Source: Sphingobium sp. AP49
Lineage (GTDB): Bacteria; Pseudomonadota; Alphaproteobacteria; Sphingomonadales; Sphingomonadaceae
Length of the DNA: 64,000 bases
Reading direction: 5' to 3'
NCBI RefSeq assembly: GCF_000281715.2
Contig: NZ_CP124576.1
Coordinates: 3,107,501-3,171,500, forward strand
This document shows positions 39,752 through 48,900 of the stretch, one piece after another. The notes under the pieces are model-generated. The model searched no databases. It saw nothing but the letters and a program-made list of their open reading frames with translations, and was not told where the DNA came from. The stretch's first letter is position 1. Each line of letters begins with the position of its first letter. The translations under genes and the position numbers were made by a program.

Positions 39752-40429
39752 ATGTCGATCATCATCGCATCCACCGCCGCATCGGCGGCCGAACCCTTCA
39801 CGCCGAAATGGCTGGAGGGCACCGCCGGTGCGCCAACCTTCTATATTCGTGCGGGCGACATCATCGAACGCCAGCTGATGGAGGCCGAACTATCTGGCCC
39901 GGCCTATAATGCCGGTGAAATCTGGCCCTGGGAGAAGCATGGCGCGCTGATCGACGGCATTAGCGCCTTTGCCGGGGAAGACACTGCGCACCTGATCGCG
40001 CTTGCTGAAACGTCGGTGAAGGGCGAGCTTGTCGACCCTGCCGAAATCCAGCTGTTACAGCAGGTGACACAGACGATCGCCCAGCATTTCCCGGCCTATC
40101 GGGCGCTGGTCGAGCGGGAGGAACGCCGCCGGGCAATCCTGCCCATGGTCGCCTTTTGCCGCTATTGCGTGGATTGGGAAAATGTCGAGGGTCGGCCGGT
40201 GCGTGGCATCAGCGGCCAGATCGACCCTGCAACGTTGACCACAGTCGACCCTCTGTTGCTGCGCGTCGCCGGCATGGAGGCCTATGACCGGCAATATGGG
40301 CTTAGCGCCCGAAAAAACTCCGATGCGCCCTTGAAGTCCGGCGACGACCAAGAGACTTCGCCTTTGGCCGAACCTTCGGAGACGGATGGATCATCGCAGG
40401 CGAGCGATACCGGGAAAACCCCCGCCTGA
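39752..40429 (+). CDS. Tail assembly chaperone (G-like), zero-frame product
   Basis: 225 residues (MSIIIASTAASAAEPFTPKW...LEGTAGAPTFYIR). Helical segments (GDIIERQLMEAELSGPAYN, RRRAILPMVAFCRYCVDWEN) are typical of G-type chaperones that coat the tape measure protein. The zero-frame tail after codon 189 is low-complexity (SDAPLKSGDDQETSPLAEPS), while the -1 frame there codes for a conserved-looking T-domain. Confidence 0.88.
   Translation: MSIIIASTAASAAEPFTPKWLEGTAGAPTFYIRAGDIIERQLMEAELSGPAYNAGEIWPWEKHGALIDGISAFAGEDTAHLIALAETSVKGELVDPAEIQLLQQVTQTIAQHFPAYRALVEREERRRAILPMVAFCRYCVDWENVEGRPVRGISGQIDPATLTTVDPLLLRVAGMEAYDRQYGLSARKNSDAPLKSGDDQETSPLAEPSETDGSSQASDTGKTPA
40312..40318 (+). promoter_or_regulatory. 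-1 ribosomal frameshift site A-AAA-AAC
   Basis: The heptamer AAAAAAC lies in the proper X-XXY-YYZ phase of the chaperone frame (codons CGA AAA AAC). A short stem (GAAGTC 40333-40338 / GACTTC 40354-40359) follows. A slip by one base opens a 99-codon extension, as for lambda G/GT. Confidence 0.88.
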
Positions 40430-40617
40430 CCCTCCCCGCCTGGGCGCTCTTCACCGTCGACCTATGGTTGCGGTGTCGGGCGCGCGGCGGGGCGCTGGGT
40501 GGTGGCACACCGATATTGCCCGGGCCGGGCGGCTATGGCCAGCAGCCGGCGGCATTGATGGATGCCTTTGACCTGCTGGAAATGATGGTGAGCGAGAAAG
40601 ACGATGCCAGCCCTTGA
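40318..40617 (+). CDS. T-domain extension of the tail chaperone (GT product, -1 frame)
   Basis: 99 codons open in the -1 frame from the slippery site to TGA at 40615-40617, giving a fused product of about 288 residues. The sequence includes WIIAGERYRENPRLTLPAWA and FTVDLWLRCRARGGALGGGT and ends ALMDAFDLLEMMVSEKDDAS, the pattern of the T part of tail chaperones, which recruits tail-tube subunits to the tape measure. It has no start codon of its own. It overlaps the next gene start by 14 bp. Confidence 0.85.
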   Translation, partial: LRCALEVRRRPRDFAFGRTFGDGWIIAGERYRENPRLTLPAWALFTVDLWLRCRARGGALGGGTPILPGPGGYGQQPAALMDAFDLLEMMVSEKDDASP

Positions 40618-41305
40618 ACTCTCCGTCGACCGCGCCGACCTCGATCGGCGCAGTGACGCCATCATCACCGCCATGTTGCTGGCGGGCACCCGCTCCATCC
40701 ATGCCAGCACCAAATGGCTGGAACGGCGCCTGGAGGATCAGACCAAGCGCGCCGTCAAGGGCCGGCTGTGGCGCGCCTGGAAGTCGGACGCCTATCCGGC
40801 GCAGGGCCGCGCGGCCTATTCGCCGGAAGGCCAGGTCTATGTGAACGGGGGAAAACGCTCGGTCGGCGCGATGGCCTATTGGACCAGGCCCGGCATCAAC
40901 AAGAAGGCATCGGGCGAATGGCTGGCGATCCCGACGCCGGAAGCCGGGGTGCTGGGTCGCAGCCGCAACATCACGCCAGGCGAATGGGAACGCCGCAACG
41001 GCATTCGCCTCGAATATGTGCATGGCAAGGATGGAAAGCCGTCCCGCCTGGTTGCCGAACATGTGATGTTCGGCGCCAATGGCATCGGCGTCCGTGTGCC
41101 GACAAAGAAGCGGCTGCGCAACCAGCGCTATATCAATCGCGACGGCAGTCCTGCGCGGGTGCAGTCCGTCACCATCTTCGTGCTGATCCCATTCCAGCGC
41201 TTTGCCAACAAGGTGGCGGTTGACCCGATCGTGCGGCAGGCAGAGGCCTATCTCGCCAAGGATTATCGCGAGCGGACCACGAAGGTGGGCCGGCAGTTCA
41301 GCTAG
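40604..41305 (+). CDS. DUF6441-like minor tail protein
   Basis: 233 residues. An N-terminal helical region (IITAMLLAGTRSIHASTKWL, then QTKRAVKGRLWRAWKSDAYP) is followed by a beta-rich part and the characteristic SVTIFVLIPFQRFANKVAVD and EAYLAKDYRERTTKV end. This matches a family always found between tail chaperones and the tape measure in such phages. Its exact role is unknown. Confidence 0.78.
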   Translation: MPALELSVDRADLDRRSDAIITAMLLAGTRSIHASTKWLERRLEDQTKRAVKGRLWRAWKSDAYPAQGRAAYSPEGQVYVNGGKRSVGAMAYWTRPGINKKASGEWLAIPTPEAGVLGRSRNITPGEWERRNGIRLEYVHGKDGKPSRLVAEHVMFGANGIGVRVPTKKRLRNQRYINRDGSPARVQSVTIFVLIPFQRFANKVAVDPIVRQAEAYLAKDYRERTTKVGRQFS

Positions 41306-41478
41306 TCTTTTGACTTCCTAATCGCCTCGACGATCGCGCCTGCTGCTATGAGGCCAATGCCGCTTACAAACAGTGCCGAGCTATAGATTGCCTGAAGGAC
41401 GATGTCGGGCACTCCATAACTCACTCCGGCGCTGAAGACGATCAGCAGTATTCCGACAGCATAGAACGCGATGCTCAT
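41302..41478 (-). CDS. Small membrane protein on the opposite strand (moron-like)
   Basis: 58 residues (MSIAFYAVGILLIVFSAGVS...) with two hydrophobic helices (IAFYAVGILLIVFSAGVSYG and ALFVSGIGLIAAGAIVEA). A GGGGAAAATA site precedes the ATG. It is the only leftward gene inside the rightward late operon and its base composition is lower in GC, so it is probably an independently acquired and expressed cargo gene. Superinfection exclusion is a common role for such proteins, unproven here. Confidence 0.7.
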   Translation of the reverse strand: MSIAFYAVGILLIVFSAGVSYGVPDIVLQAIYSSALFVSGIGLIAAGAIVEAIRKSKD

Positions 41479-41552
41479 TATTTTCCCCTGCCCTTCAGAG
41501 GGCAGACCCATAGCCCGCTGGCCTGCGATGGTCCAGCAATGGAGTCCTGTGC

Positions 41553-44500
41553 ATGGTTGACATCCTTGCCCGCCTGAAAATTCGGGCGGAAGAATTTTCG
41601 CGCGGCGCTGACCAGGCGTTTGGCCGCTTTGAACAGCAGGCGGCTAAGTCGGGCAACCGCGCGGGTGATGAATTTGCGCGCGGACTTTCTGCCCGGATCG
41701 ATGCGCTAACCACGGGCGCCGGTATCGCTGCGATTGTTTCATTGGGTCAACGCGCGCTCGACCATGTCCAGACGCTGAAGAAGGAAAGCCAGCAGCTCGG
41801 CATTTCGACCAAGGCGCTTCAGGAATATCGCTTTGCGGCGGCGGAAGTCGGTGTCGAACAGCAGGATTTGAGCGACAGCTTTACCGACCTGACCCAGAAA
41901 ATCGGCGAAGCGCGCGGCGGCAACAAGGATGCGAAAGATGCCTTCCGCGATCTGGGCATCGATATCGACACAACGACCGGGCGCGCCAAGAGTATGGAAG
42001 GCGTCTTCAATGAGCTGATCGGCAAGTTGTCGCAGGTCAGTGATCCGACCGAGCGCGCGCGTCTGGAAGCCCAGCTGTTCGGCGATGAATGGCGCAAGAT
42101 CGACCCCATGCTGCGCGCCGGGGCCGGGCGGATCGACGGCCTGCGACAGGCCGCGAACGAGTTCGGCGCCGTCATTTCGGACGACGCGATCCAGAATGCC
42201 GATGCCACCGCCCGCAAGGTGCAGCAGATGAAGATGGTGCTGGAGGCGAATATTGCCGATGCTGTCGCCAAGAACTCGGGGGCGATCCTTGGCCTGGCCA
42301 ATAGCCTGACGCGAATGACCGGTAGTTTGGCCCAATGGTGGAGCCAGAACCCGGAAAAGGCCTATGCACTTATGGGCGCCGCAGGGGGGGCACGAGCCGG
42401 TTTTGCATTAGGCGGGCCGATCGGGGCAATTATTGGTACCGGTGGTGGATTGGTCGCCGGAGCAGCTTATGGGAAGTCCGACAAGCAGGCCTCCGATGAC
42501 GCCAATATGACCCTGGCTTTCCGCCGCCAGCAGGCGTTGAACGCGAAGAAGGAACTGGATGCGATGCGCGCCGCACAGACCAGCGGATCGCTGGTCAGCT
42601 TTCGGCGCAGCGGCAGCGAGCGGTCAGGCGGGACGTTGCAGCAGGCGGAAGCCGAAGTCTTGCGGCAGGCAAAATTGCTGTGGCGCGCGGCCCAGGCTGC
42701 GCAGACATCGACCATCCGGCGCACCGGTCCGATCTGGACCAGCCCTGTTACCGTCGATCCCGAAAGCCCCACCAGCGCTGCATCGTCGGGCGGTCGCGCC
42801 TCCGGTCGTTCGGCAGGCTCGGGCCAATCCGATGCCGATCGCGACCTTGAAAAGCAGAATGAGGCCGAACAGCGTCTGCGCGAAAGTCTGGAAGAGACGA
42901 TCCAGCGCCAGCGCGACAGCCAGCAATTGGCCGATCTTCGCGCGCGGGGTCTCGATCGGCAGGCCGACCTTCAGCAAGCGATGCTGGAAATTCAGCGCCA
43001 GTTCCCCGGCCTGGAGGGCACGACCAACGCGGAGGCGGCCAAGCTGCTGGGCCTGCGCGAAGATCAGATCGCGCCGCTGCGGGAGCAATATGAGCTGCTG
43101 AAGGAAATCCGCACAGCAGAAGTCAATCGCGATGCCGATGCCGATGAAGCCCGGCAGCGCGTCGAGAATGAACGCAAGGCGCAGGAGGAAATAGGTCGTC
43201 TGCGCGAGGAAGCGGACCAGCGCCAGCGCCGGTCGATCGAGGATTTGTCGCGCCTCTATTATGACCTGTTCTCGGGCCATAGCAGCGATATATGGCGCGA
43301 TTTCAAGCGCGAGGGCATGGAAGTCATGGCGACGCTGGCGGCGCAGTGGACCATCGCGCAATTTTCCGGTCGGCCCTTCGACCCCCTGACGGCGCTGAGT
43401 ACGGCCACCAGCAGCATGGGCTTCGGTGGCCCGGCCAGCGCTATATTGTCGGCCCTGACGAACGGCAGCGGCCGGGCAAGCGGGCTGGCGGAACTGGCCG
43501 CAGCGGAAGGCGGCGACGCCGGACAGATCGCATCGGCAGCGGGTCTGGCCAAACAGTTCGGCGCGACCAGCGGCCTGAGCGGCATCGCATCCAGCGTCGC
43601 ATCGGTCATGGGTCCATTGGCCATCGCATCCGCCGCCAACAGCATGATCGGGGATATTTTCGGTTTCAAGGGTGGCCCGCTGGGCGTACTCACCGGCCCG
43701 ATATCGAACCTGATCAACCCCAGTCGATCGGCCGGCGCCACCATTACCGGCCTGGACAGCGTGACGATCGGTGGCAAGGACAAGAAGCAATATGGCGTGG
43801 CGAGCGGCCTGGCGGACAATGTCCTGTCGGGCCTCAAGGATTTGGCCGACCAGCTGGGCGGCAGCGTAGGCAGCTTTCGCACGACGATTGGCGTTCGTGA
43901 CGGCGATTATCGCGTCAATCCCACCGGATCGTCGCTGAAGACGAAAAACGGCGCCGTCGAATTTGACGATGATGTCGAAGGCGCCATTGCCTATGCCATT
44001 GCCGACGCCGTGTCGGACGGCGCGATCATGGGGATATCGGAAGCCAGCAAGCGCCTGCTGACTTCGGGCGCCGACCTGTCCGAAGCGATCGAGAAGGCGG
44101 CGGCGATCGAGGCGATCCCCAAGGCATTGCAGGCCCGGCTCGATCCGGTCGGCTATGCGATCGAGCAGCTGAACGACAAGTGGGACGATACCTGGGCCGC
44201 GCTGAAGGAAGGCGCCGCCACCGCCGAACAGATGGCAGAAGCCCAGCAACTCTATAATCTGGAGCTGGAAGAGGTGAAGAGCAGCACCGCCAGCGCCGCG
44301 CAGGGCCTCAAGGATTTCCTCAAGGCCATGGACGCCGGATCAGCGTCGCCGCTGTCGCTGCGCGATCAGGAAAAGGCGGCCTATGACGAATTGTCGGTCT
44401 ATCTCGACAAGATCGGCAAGGGGCAGTCGATCGACCAGAGCGCCTATCAGGATGCGGCCCAGACCTGGCTGGATATCGAGCGCCAGCTATACGGGTCGAC

Positions 44501-44780
44501 ATCCAAATATTTCGAGGCCTTCGACGCCATCCAGGCGGCGACCAGCTCGGCCATTTCCTCGATCGAGAATGTCAGCGCCATCACCAGCGCGTCGGACCAG
44601 TTGGCGCAGGACGCCGCCACTGCCGCCAAGGCGACGGCGACCAGCACCACCACCATGGCAGCGGACACGTCCAACATGGTCATATTGCTGCAACAGCAGC
44701 TGGCCGCCAGCCAGGCACTGTTGAACGCGCTGGGCGGCGGTAGCGGGTCCACCTTCACCGGCACCACCCGAAACTACTGA
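41553..44780 (+). CDS. Tape measure protein
   Basis: 1075 residues. The N-terminal tape-measure domain has LKKESQQLGISTKALQEYRF, VGVEQQDLSDSFTDLTQKIG and LIGKLSQVSDPTERARLEAQ. A Gly/Ala-rich hydrophobic segment (AAGGARAGFALGGPIGAIIG, about 275-305) may insert in the membrane. A long charged coiled coil (about 425-570) and a helical C-terminus follow. At the usual 0.15 nm per residue, it would set a tail of about 160 nm. Its length and order identify a long-tailed siphovirus. Confidence 0.94.
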   Translation: MVDILARLKIRAEEFSRGADQAFGRFEQQAAKSGNRAGDEFARGLSARIDALTTGAGIAAIVSLGQRALDHVQTLKKESQQLGISTKALQEYRFAAAEVGVEQQDLSDSFTDLTQKIGEARGGNKDAKDAFRDLGIDIDTTTGRAKSMEGVFNELIGKLSQVSDPTERARLEAQLFGDEWRKIDPMLRAGAGRIDGLRQAANEFGAVISDDAIQNADATARKVQQMKMVLEANIADAVAKNSGAILGLANSLTRMTGSLAQWWSQNPEKAYALMGAAGGARAGFALGGPIGAIIGTGGGLVAGAAYGKSDKQASDDANMTLAFRRQQALNAKKELDAMRAAQTSGSLVSFRRSGSERSGGTLQQAEAEVLRQAKLLWRAAQAAQTSTIRRTGPIWTSPVTVDPESPTSAASSGGRASGRSAGSGQSDADRDLEKQNEAEQRLRESLEETIQRQRDSQQLADLRARGLDRQADLQQAMLEIQRQFPGLEGTTNAEAAKLLGLREDQIAPLREQYELLKEIRTAEVNRDADADEARQRVENERKAQEEIGRLREEADQRQRRSIEDLSRLYYDLFSGHSSDIWRDFKREGMEVMATLAAQWTIAQFSGRPFDPLTALSTATSSMGFGGPASAILSALTNGSGRASGLAELAAAEGGDAGQIASAAGLAKQFGATSGLSGIASSVASVMGPLAIASAANSMIGDIFGFKGGPLGVLTGPISNLINPSRSAGATITGLDSVTIGGKDKKQYGVASGLADNVLSGLKDLADQLGGSVGSFRTTIGVRDGDYRVNPTGSSLKTKNGAVEFDDDVEGAIAYAIADAVSDGAIMGISEASKRLLTSGADLSEAIEKAAAIEAIPKALQARLDPVGYAIEQLNDKWDDTWAALKEGAATAEQMAEAQQLYNLELEEVKSSTASAAQGLKDFLKAMDAGSASPLSLRDQEKAAYDELSVYLDKIGKGQSIDQSAYQDAAQTWLDIERQLYGSTSKYFEAFDAIQAATSSAISSIENVSAITSASDQLAQDAATAAKATATSTTTMAADTSNMVILLQQQLAASQALLNALGGGSGSTFTGTTRNY

Positions 44781-45139
44781 TGCCCGCCCTTCCCGCTGAC
44801 ATCGCCGCCGCCCTGCGGCCACAGATCGTCGTGTCCAACGAAGATGCGACGATCAAGGCCCGCTTTCCCTCGGCCCGCAACAATAGCGACGAACCGTCCG
44901 AAGGTTTCTTTGACCTGCGGGCGGACGCTGAAACTGCCGGCGCCCAGCGCCGCGCCCTGATCGGCGCCGTCCGGCGCCGCTTCGCCGTGACGATCGACGA
45001 CATGCTGCCAATTACTGCCGGCGTGATCCCGACCCATCGCCTGATCGACGCCGAACAGGGTGTCGACGCCCTCATGATGGTCACCCGGATCGAAGTCGAT
45101 CTGGAAGACGAACAAACCAATGTGGAATATTTCGGATGA
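44780..45139 (+). CDS. Minor tail protein of unknown function
   Basis: 119 residues (MPALPADIAAALRPQIVVSN...). A beta-rich centre (ATIKARFPSARNNSDEPSEG, RRRFAVTIDDMLPITAG) ends VTRIEVDLEDEQTNVEYFG. It follows the tape measure and overlaps both neighbours, like the small tail-tip proteins of lambda-type clusters. Confidence 0.7.
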   Translation: MPALPADIAAALRPQIVVSNEDATIKARFPSARNNSDEPSEGFFDLRADAETAGAQRRALIGAVRRRFAVTIDDMLPITAGVIPTHRLIDAEQGVDALMMVTRIEVDLEDEQTNVEYFG

Positions 45140-45939
45140 GCAATGCAGTGATCGTGAAGCCGCTGGCCTTTGCGGCCGCAAGCGCCGGCTCCACGGCGGC
45201 CGGCTATGATCCGGCCTTTGTCGGCAATGACCATATGGGCGTCGTGTGGAAAAGCGCGACCGGCGCGGCCAGCCAAGCGCTGACGATCGACATGGGCGCC
45301 AATGTCACGATCGACACCATCCTGTTGCTGGGCTGCACCGGCGCCCTGGCCGGCTGGACGCTGAAGGTCGAAGCGGCAACATCTGCGCAAGGTGCCACCT
45401 TCCCCGCTGGTTCATGGGTTGGCGCCGCCCTGCCCTTCCTCGCCGGCAGCGCCATGCCGGTCAGCGGACGCGGGCGGGCCATCTGGTTTGCGCCCGCCTC
45501 GCCGCCGCCGGCATCGCGCTATTGGCGCCTGACCATCGGCGGGCTGGCCAATGCGGCCGCGACCGTGGCGCGCCTGGTCATGGGCCGGAAAATCCAGCTC
45601 CAGCGCAATTTTCAGTTCGGTGCGGCCTTTGGCGTTCGCGACATGAGCAATGTCGATTTCTCGGTGCGCGGGGTGCTGCTGCGCCGACGCGGCGTCAAGC
45701 TGCGATCGGTCGCCGTCACCTTCGGCTCGGTCTACAAGGATGAGGTCGAGGCTGTGGTGCATCCGCTGATCGAGGAAATCGGCATCAGCGAACCGATCGC
45801 CCTGATCATCGATCCGGACGATGACGCCCAGCGACAGAACCGCATCTGGTTCGGCCCGCTGGTCGGCGACCTGGGCACGGTCTGGGCAAAGCCGGGCGGC
45901 TTTGAATGGCGCGCCAGCCTGGTGGGGCTGAACGCATGA
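45136..45939 (+). CDS. Distal tail protein
   Basis: 267 residues. The N-terminal half is a discoidin-like beta-sandwich (ASQALTIDMGANVTIDTILL, ASRYWRLTIGG). The C-terminal half is beta-rich (SVAVTFGSVYKDEVEAVVHP, PIALIIDPDDDAQRQNRIWF). Order and pattern fit the distal tail/tail-tip proteins between the tape measure and the hub in Rhodobacter-like siphophages. ATGA overlaps lie on both sides. Confidence 0.75.
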   Translation: MSNAVIVKPLAFAAASAGSTAAGYDPAFVGNDHMGVVWKSATGAASQALTIDMGANVTIDTILLLGCTGALAGWTLKVEAATSAQGATFPAGSWVGAALPFLAGSAMPVSGRGRAIWFAPASPPPASRYWRLTIGGLANAAATVARLVMGRKIQLQRNFQFGAAFGVRDMSNVDFSVRGVLLRRRGVKLRSVAVTFGSVYKDEVEAVVHPLIEEIGISEPIALIIDPDDDAQRQNRIWFGPLVGDLGTVWAKPGGFEWRASLVGLNA

Positions 45940-48900
45940 AGGCGTGGCTGATCCAGATCGACGCCTATGACGGCGCCACCGCAACCACGCTGCGCATGGC
46001 CAGCCATGATGATGATCGGCTGTGCCATCTGAATGGTCAGACTTGGTGGCCGGTCATCGTGAAGCTGCCGACGCTGCGCTATGATTTCTTTGACGGCAGC
46101 TTTGACAGCGGCTCTATCACCTCGCCGTCAGGCACGCTGGAAGCCAATATCGAGGCGATCCCGTCGCTGCCGCGTCTGGCCATCCACGATGCCCGCATCC
46201 GCATCTGGGGCGGCGAGCTGGGCGCCGCATTCGCTGGCTTCCTGCTGACCTTCGACGGCCGCGTGAAAGAACAGCCTTCGGTCGACGGCGGGACGATGTC
46301 GATCAGCTTCGGCACGGACGACAGTTGGCTGGATCAGCCTCTGCTGGCGACCTATGCCGGCACCGGCGCAGCAGAGGGCGGCACCGATCTGGAAGGTCAG
46401 GTCAAGGCGCTGGCGCTGGGCGCGCCGCGTTTCGTACCTGCGACGTTGATCGATGCGGTGGACAATATCTATCAGCTGTCGGGCTATGGCGCGCTCAACG
46501 CTGTGGAAACGGCCTTTGAACGGCTGAACCGTTTCGGGGCGCCCGCCGGCAATGCAACCAGCTTCGCCGCGCTCAAGGCGGGCGCGGTGACGCGCGGGCA
46601 ATGGGCGACATGCCTGGCGCAGGGCTTCGTCAAATTCGGCGCGCCGCCCGAAGGCCTGTTGTCCTTTCACCTTCAGGGCGATGCAACAGGCGGCTGGAGC
46701 CGCCTGCCCGGTGATATCATCCGGCGGATCGCGACGATCGCGGGCGGCGCATCGCGCCTGTCTTCGGATGACGTAGCAGCGATCAACACCGCGCGGCCCT
46801 GGCCCTTGTCGATCGTTGTGAATGCCCAGACCACCGCGCGCGACCTGATCCAGCGCATCGCGATGTCTGTCAATGCGGTCGCCTATGTCGACTGGCTGGG
46901 TATGCTGCGCCTGTCCGCCATTGGCATCGGCGCGGCAAGCATGACGGTCGCCGCCGATGGCAGCAGCCTGCCCCCCGTAGCGGATGTGCAGCAGGTCGAA
47001 ATCAGCGCGCCTTTCTGGAAAATTGCGCAGGGCGCTGCCGTGACATGGCAGGTCCATGGCCTGAACGAAATCGCCTTCAGCGCACCGCTGAACCCACGCG
47101 GCCCCTATGATCCGGACGAAACCTATCGCGAAGGCGACATGGTCACGCTGCCCAACGGGTCGCAATGGCTTTTCATCGGCGCGACGCCCGCCAAGGGGTC
47201 GGCGCCTGCGGACAGTAATCCAAACTGGTTCCGGCTGTCCGACGCCATCACCGCCGCCAATGTCACCTATGATGATGGCCAGACCGTCGAGGAGCTGAAG
47301 CCTGCCGAACCGGGCGCGACCGATGGCATGAACCCGGCCGAGAAGGACGAGTTCGAGCAGCTCAAGGAAGACCAGGCCGCCGCCGAAGTGGCGATGGGTC
47401 AAGCCCAGGACCAGATCGATGATCTGATCGCTACTTATGGCTCGACCGCCAGCGCTGCGGCCTCCGCATCGGCAGCCCAGACCAGCGCCGCCGCCGCCCA
47501 GGGCTATGCCAGCACTGCCAGCACGGCGTCCGGCAACGCGCAGACGGCCCGCGACCAGGCCAACACGGCAAGCTCGGCCGCGCAGGCAGCGCGCACCGCA
47601 TCGGAGACGGCGCGGGACAATGCGACCACGGCGGCGACCAATGCCAACACGGCCAAGGTCGCAGCGGAAGCCGCCCGCGACACGGCCAATACGGCGGCGA
47701 CCAACGCCAACAGCGCGCGGACCCAGGCAGAAACGGCCTTCGCCAATTCGACCACGGCACGCGATGCGGCCCAGGCGGCGCAGACGGCAGCCGAGACGGC
47801 GCGCAGCCAGGCGCAGACCTATGCCTCCAATGCGAACGGTTCGGCCACGGCCGCTGCCGGCAGCGCGTCGAGCGCTCAGACCAGCGCCACCAACGCCGGC
47901 AACTCGGCCACCGCTGCGGCGGCCAGCGTAGTCGCCGCGACCTCGGCCTATACGAACGCGATCGACGCGATCAACCGCGCGCCGATCCTGCCATCCGGCT
48001 TCGGCGAGGGCGGCAAATATTGGACGCTGAGCCGCAACGGCGCCCCTTCGGCCATGCCCGATCCCACCGCCGCCGTCGTGGGATCGGACCCTGATTTGGG
48101 GCCGACGCTCGGTTTTTCGTGGGGCGCGCAAGGCTCCAACATCCTGACCAAGGGGATTGTCGAGCTGGTCGCGGGCCGGGTCTATGAGGTCCAGGCCCGG
48201 ATGAAGGTCACGGCATCGGACGGCTCGATCAGCTTCTCGACCGTGGCCGTGCCGATGCTCGCCGATTTTACGGGCGCGCCAACCAGCGGCAACTTCATCA
48301 GCGGTGGCGCGGCCACCATCACGACGACGGGCACCGTCACCACTTTGAGCGGAAAGTTCAGTCTGACCGCCGGCACCGGCATCATGACGCTGCCCGCCGG
48401 GTCCGCCTTCGCCCGGTTCGGCGTCCGCATGACGACGGCCGAAACCACTACCCTGCCGACGTTCCTGTTCGGATCGATCACGATCCGGGATGTCACTGAA
48501 CGCGAGGCGGCGACCGTCTATGCCGATGCGGCGGCGACCAGCGCGAGCGCGGCGGCGACCAGCGCCACGGCGGCCGGGACCAGTGCGACGGCGGCCCAGA
48601 CCAGCGCCACCACCGCCAACACCCAGGCCGGCAATGCCAGCACATCGGCGGGGCAGGCATCGACCAGCGCCACCAATGCGGCCGGCAGCGCGAGCGCGGC
48701 GCAGACCAGCGCCACCAATGCAGCCAATAGCGCAACAGCGGCCGGCACATCCGCAACGGCGGCCAGCAATAGCGCATCGACGGCGGCCACGAAGGCAAGC
48801 GACGCGGAGCAAAGCGCTTCGGCGTCGGCGTCATCGGCAACCCTGGCAGGCACCAAGGCCGGCGAGGCGGCGACCAGCGCCACACAGGCATCGACCAGCG

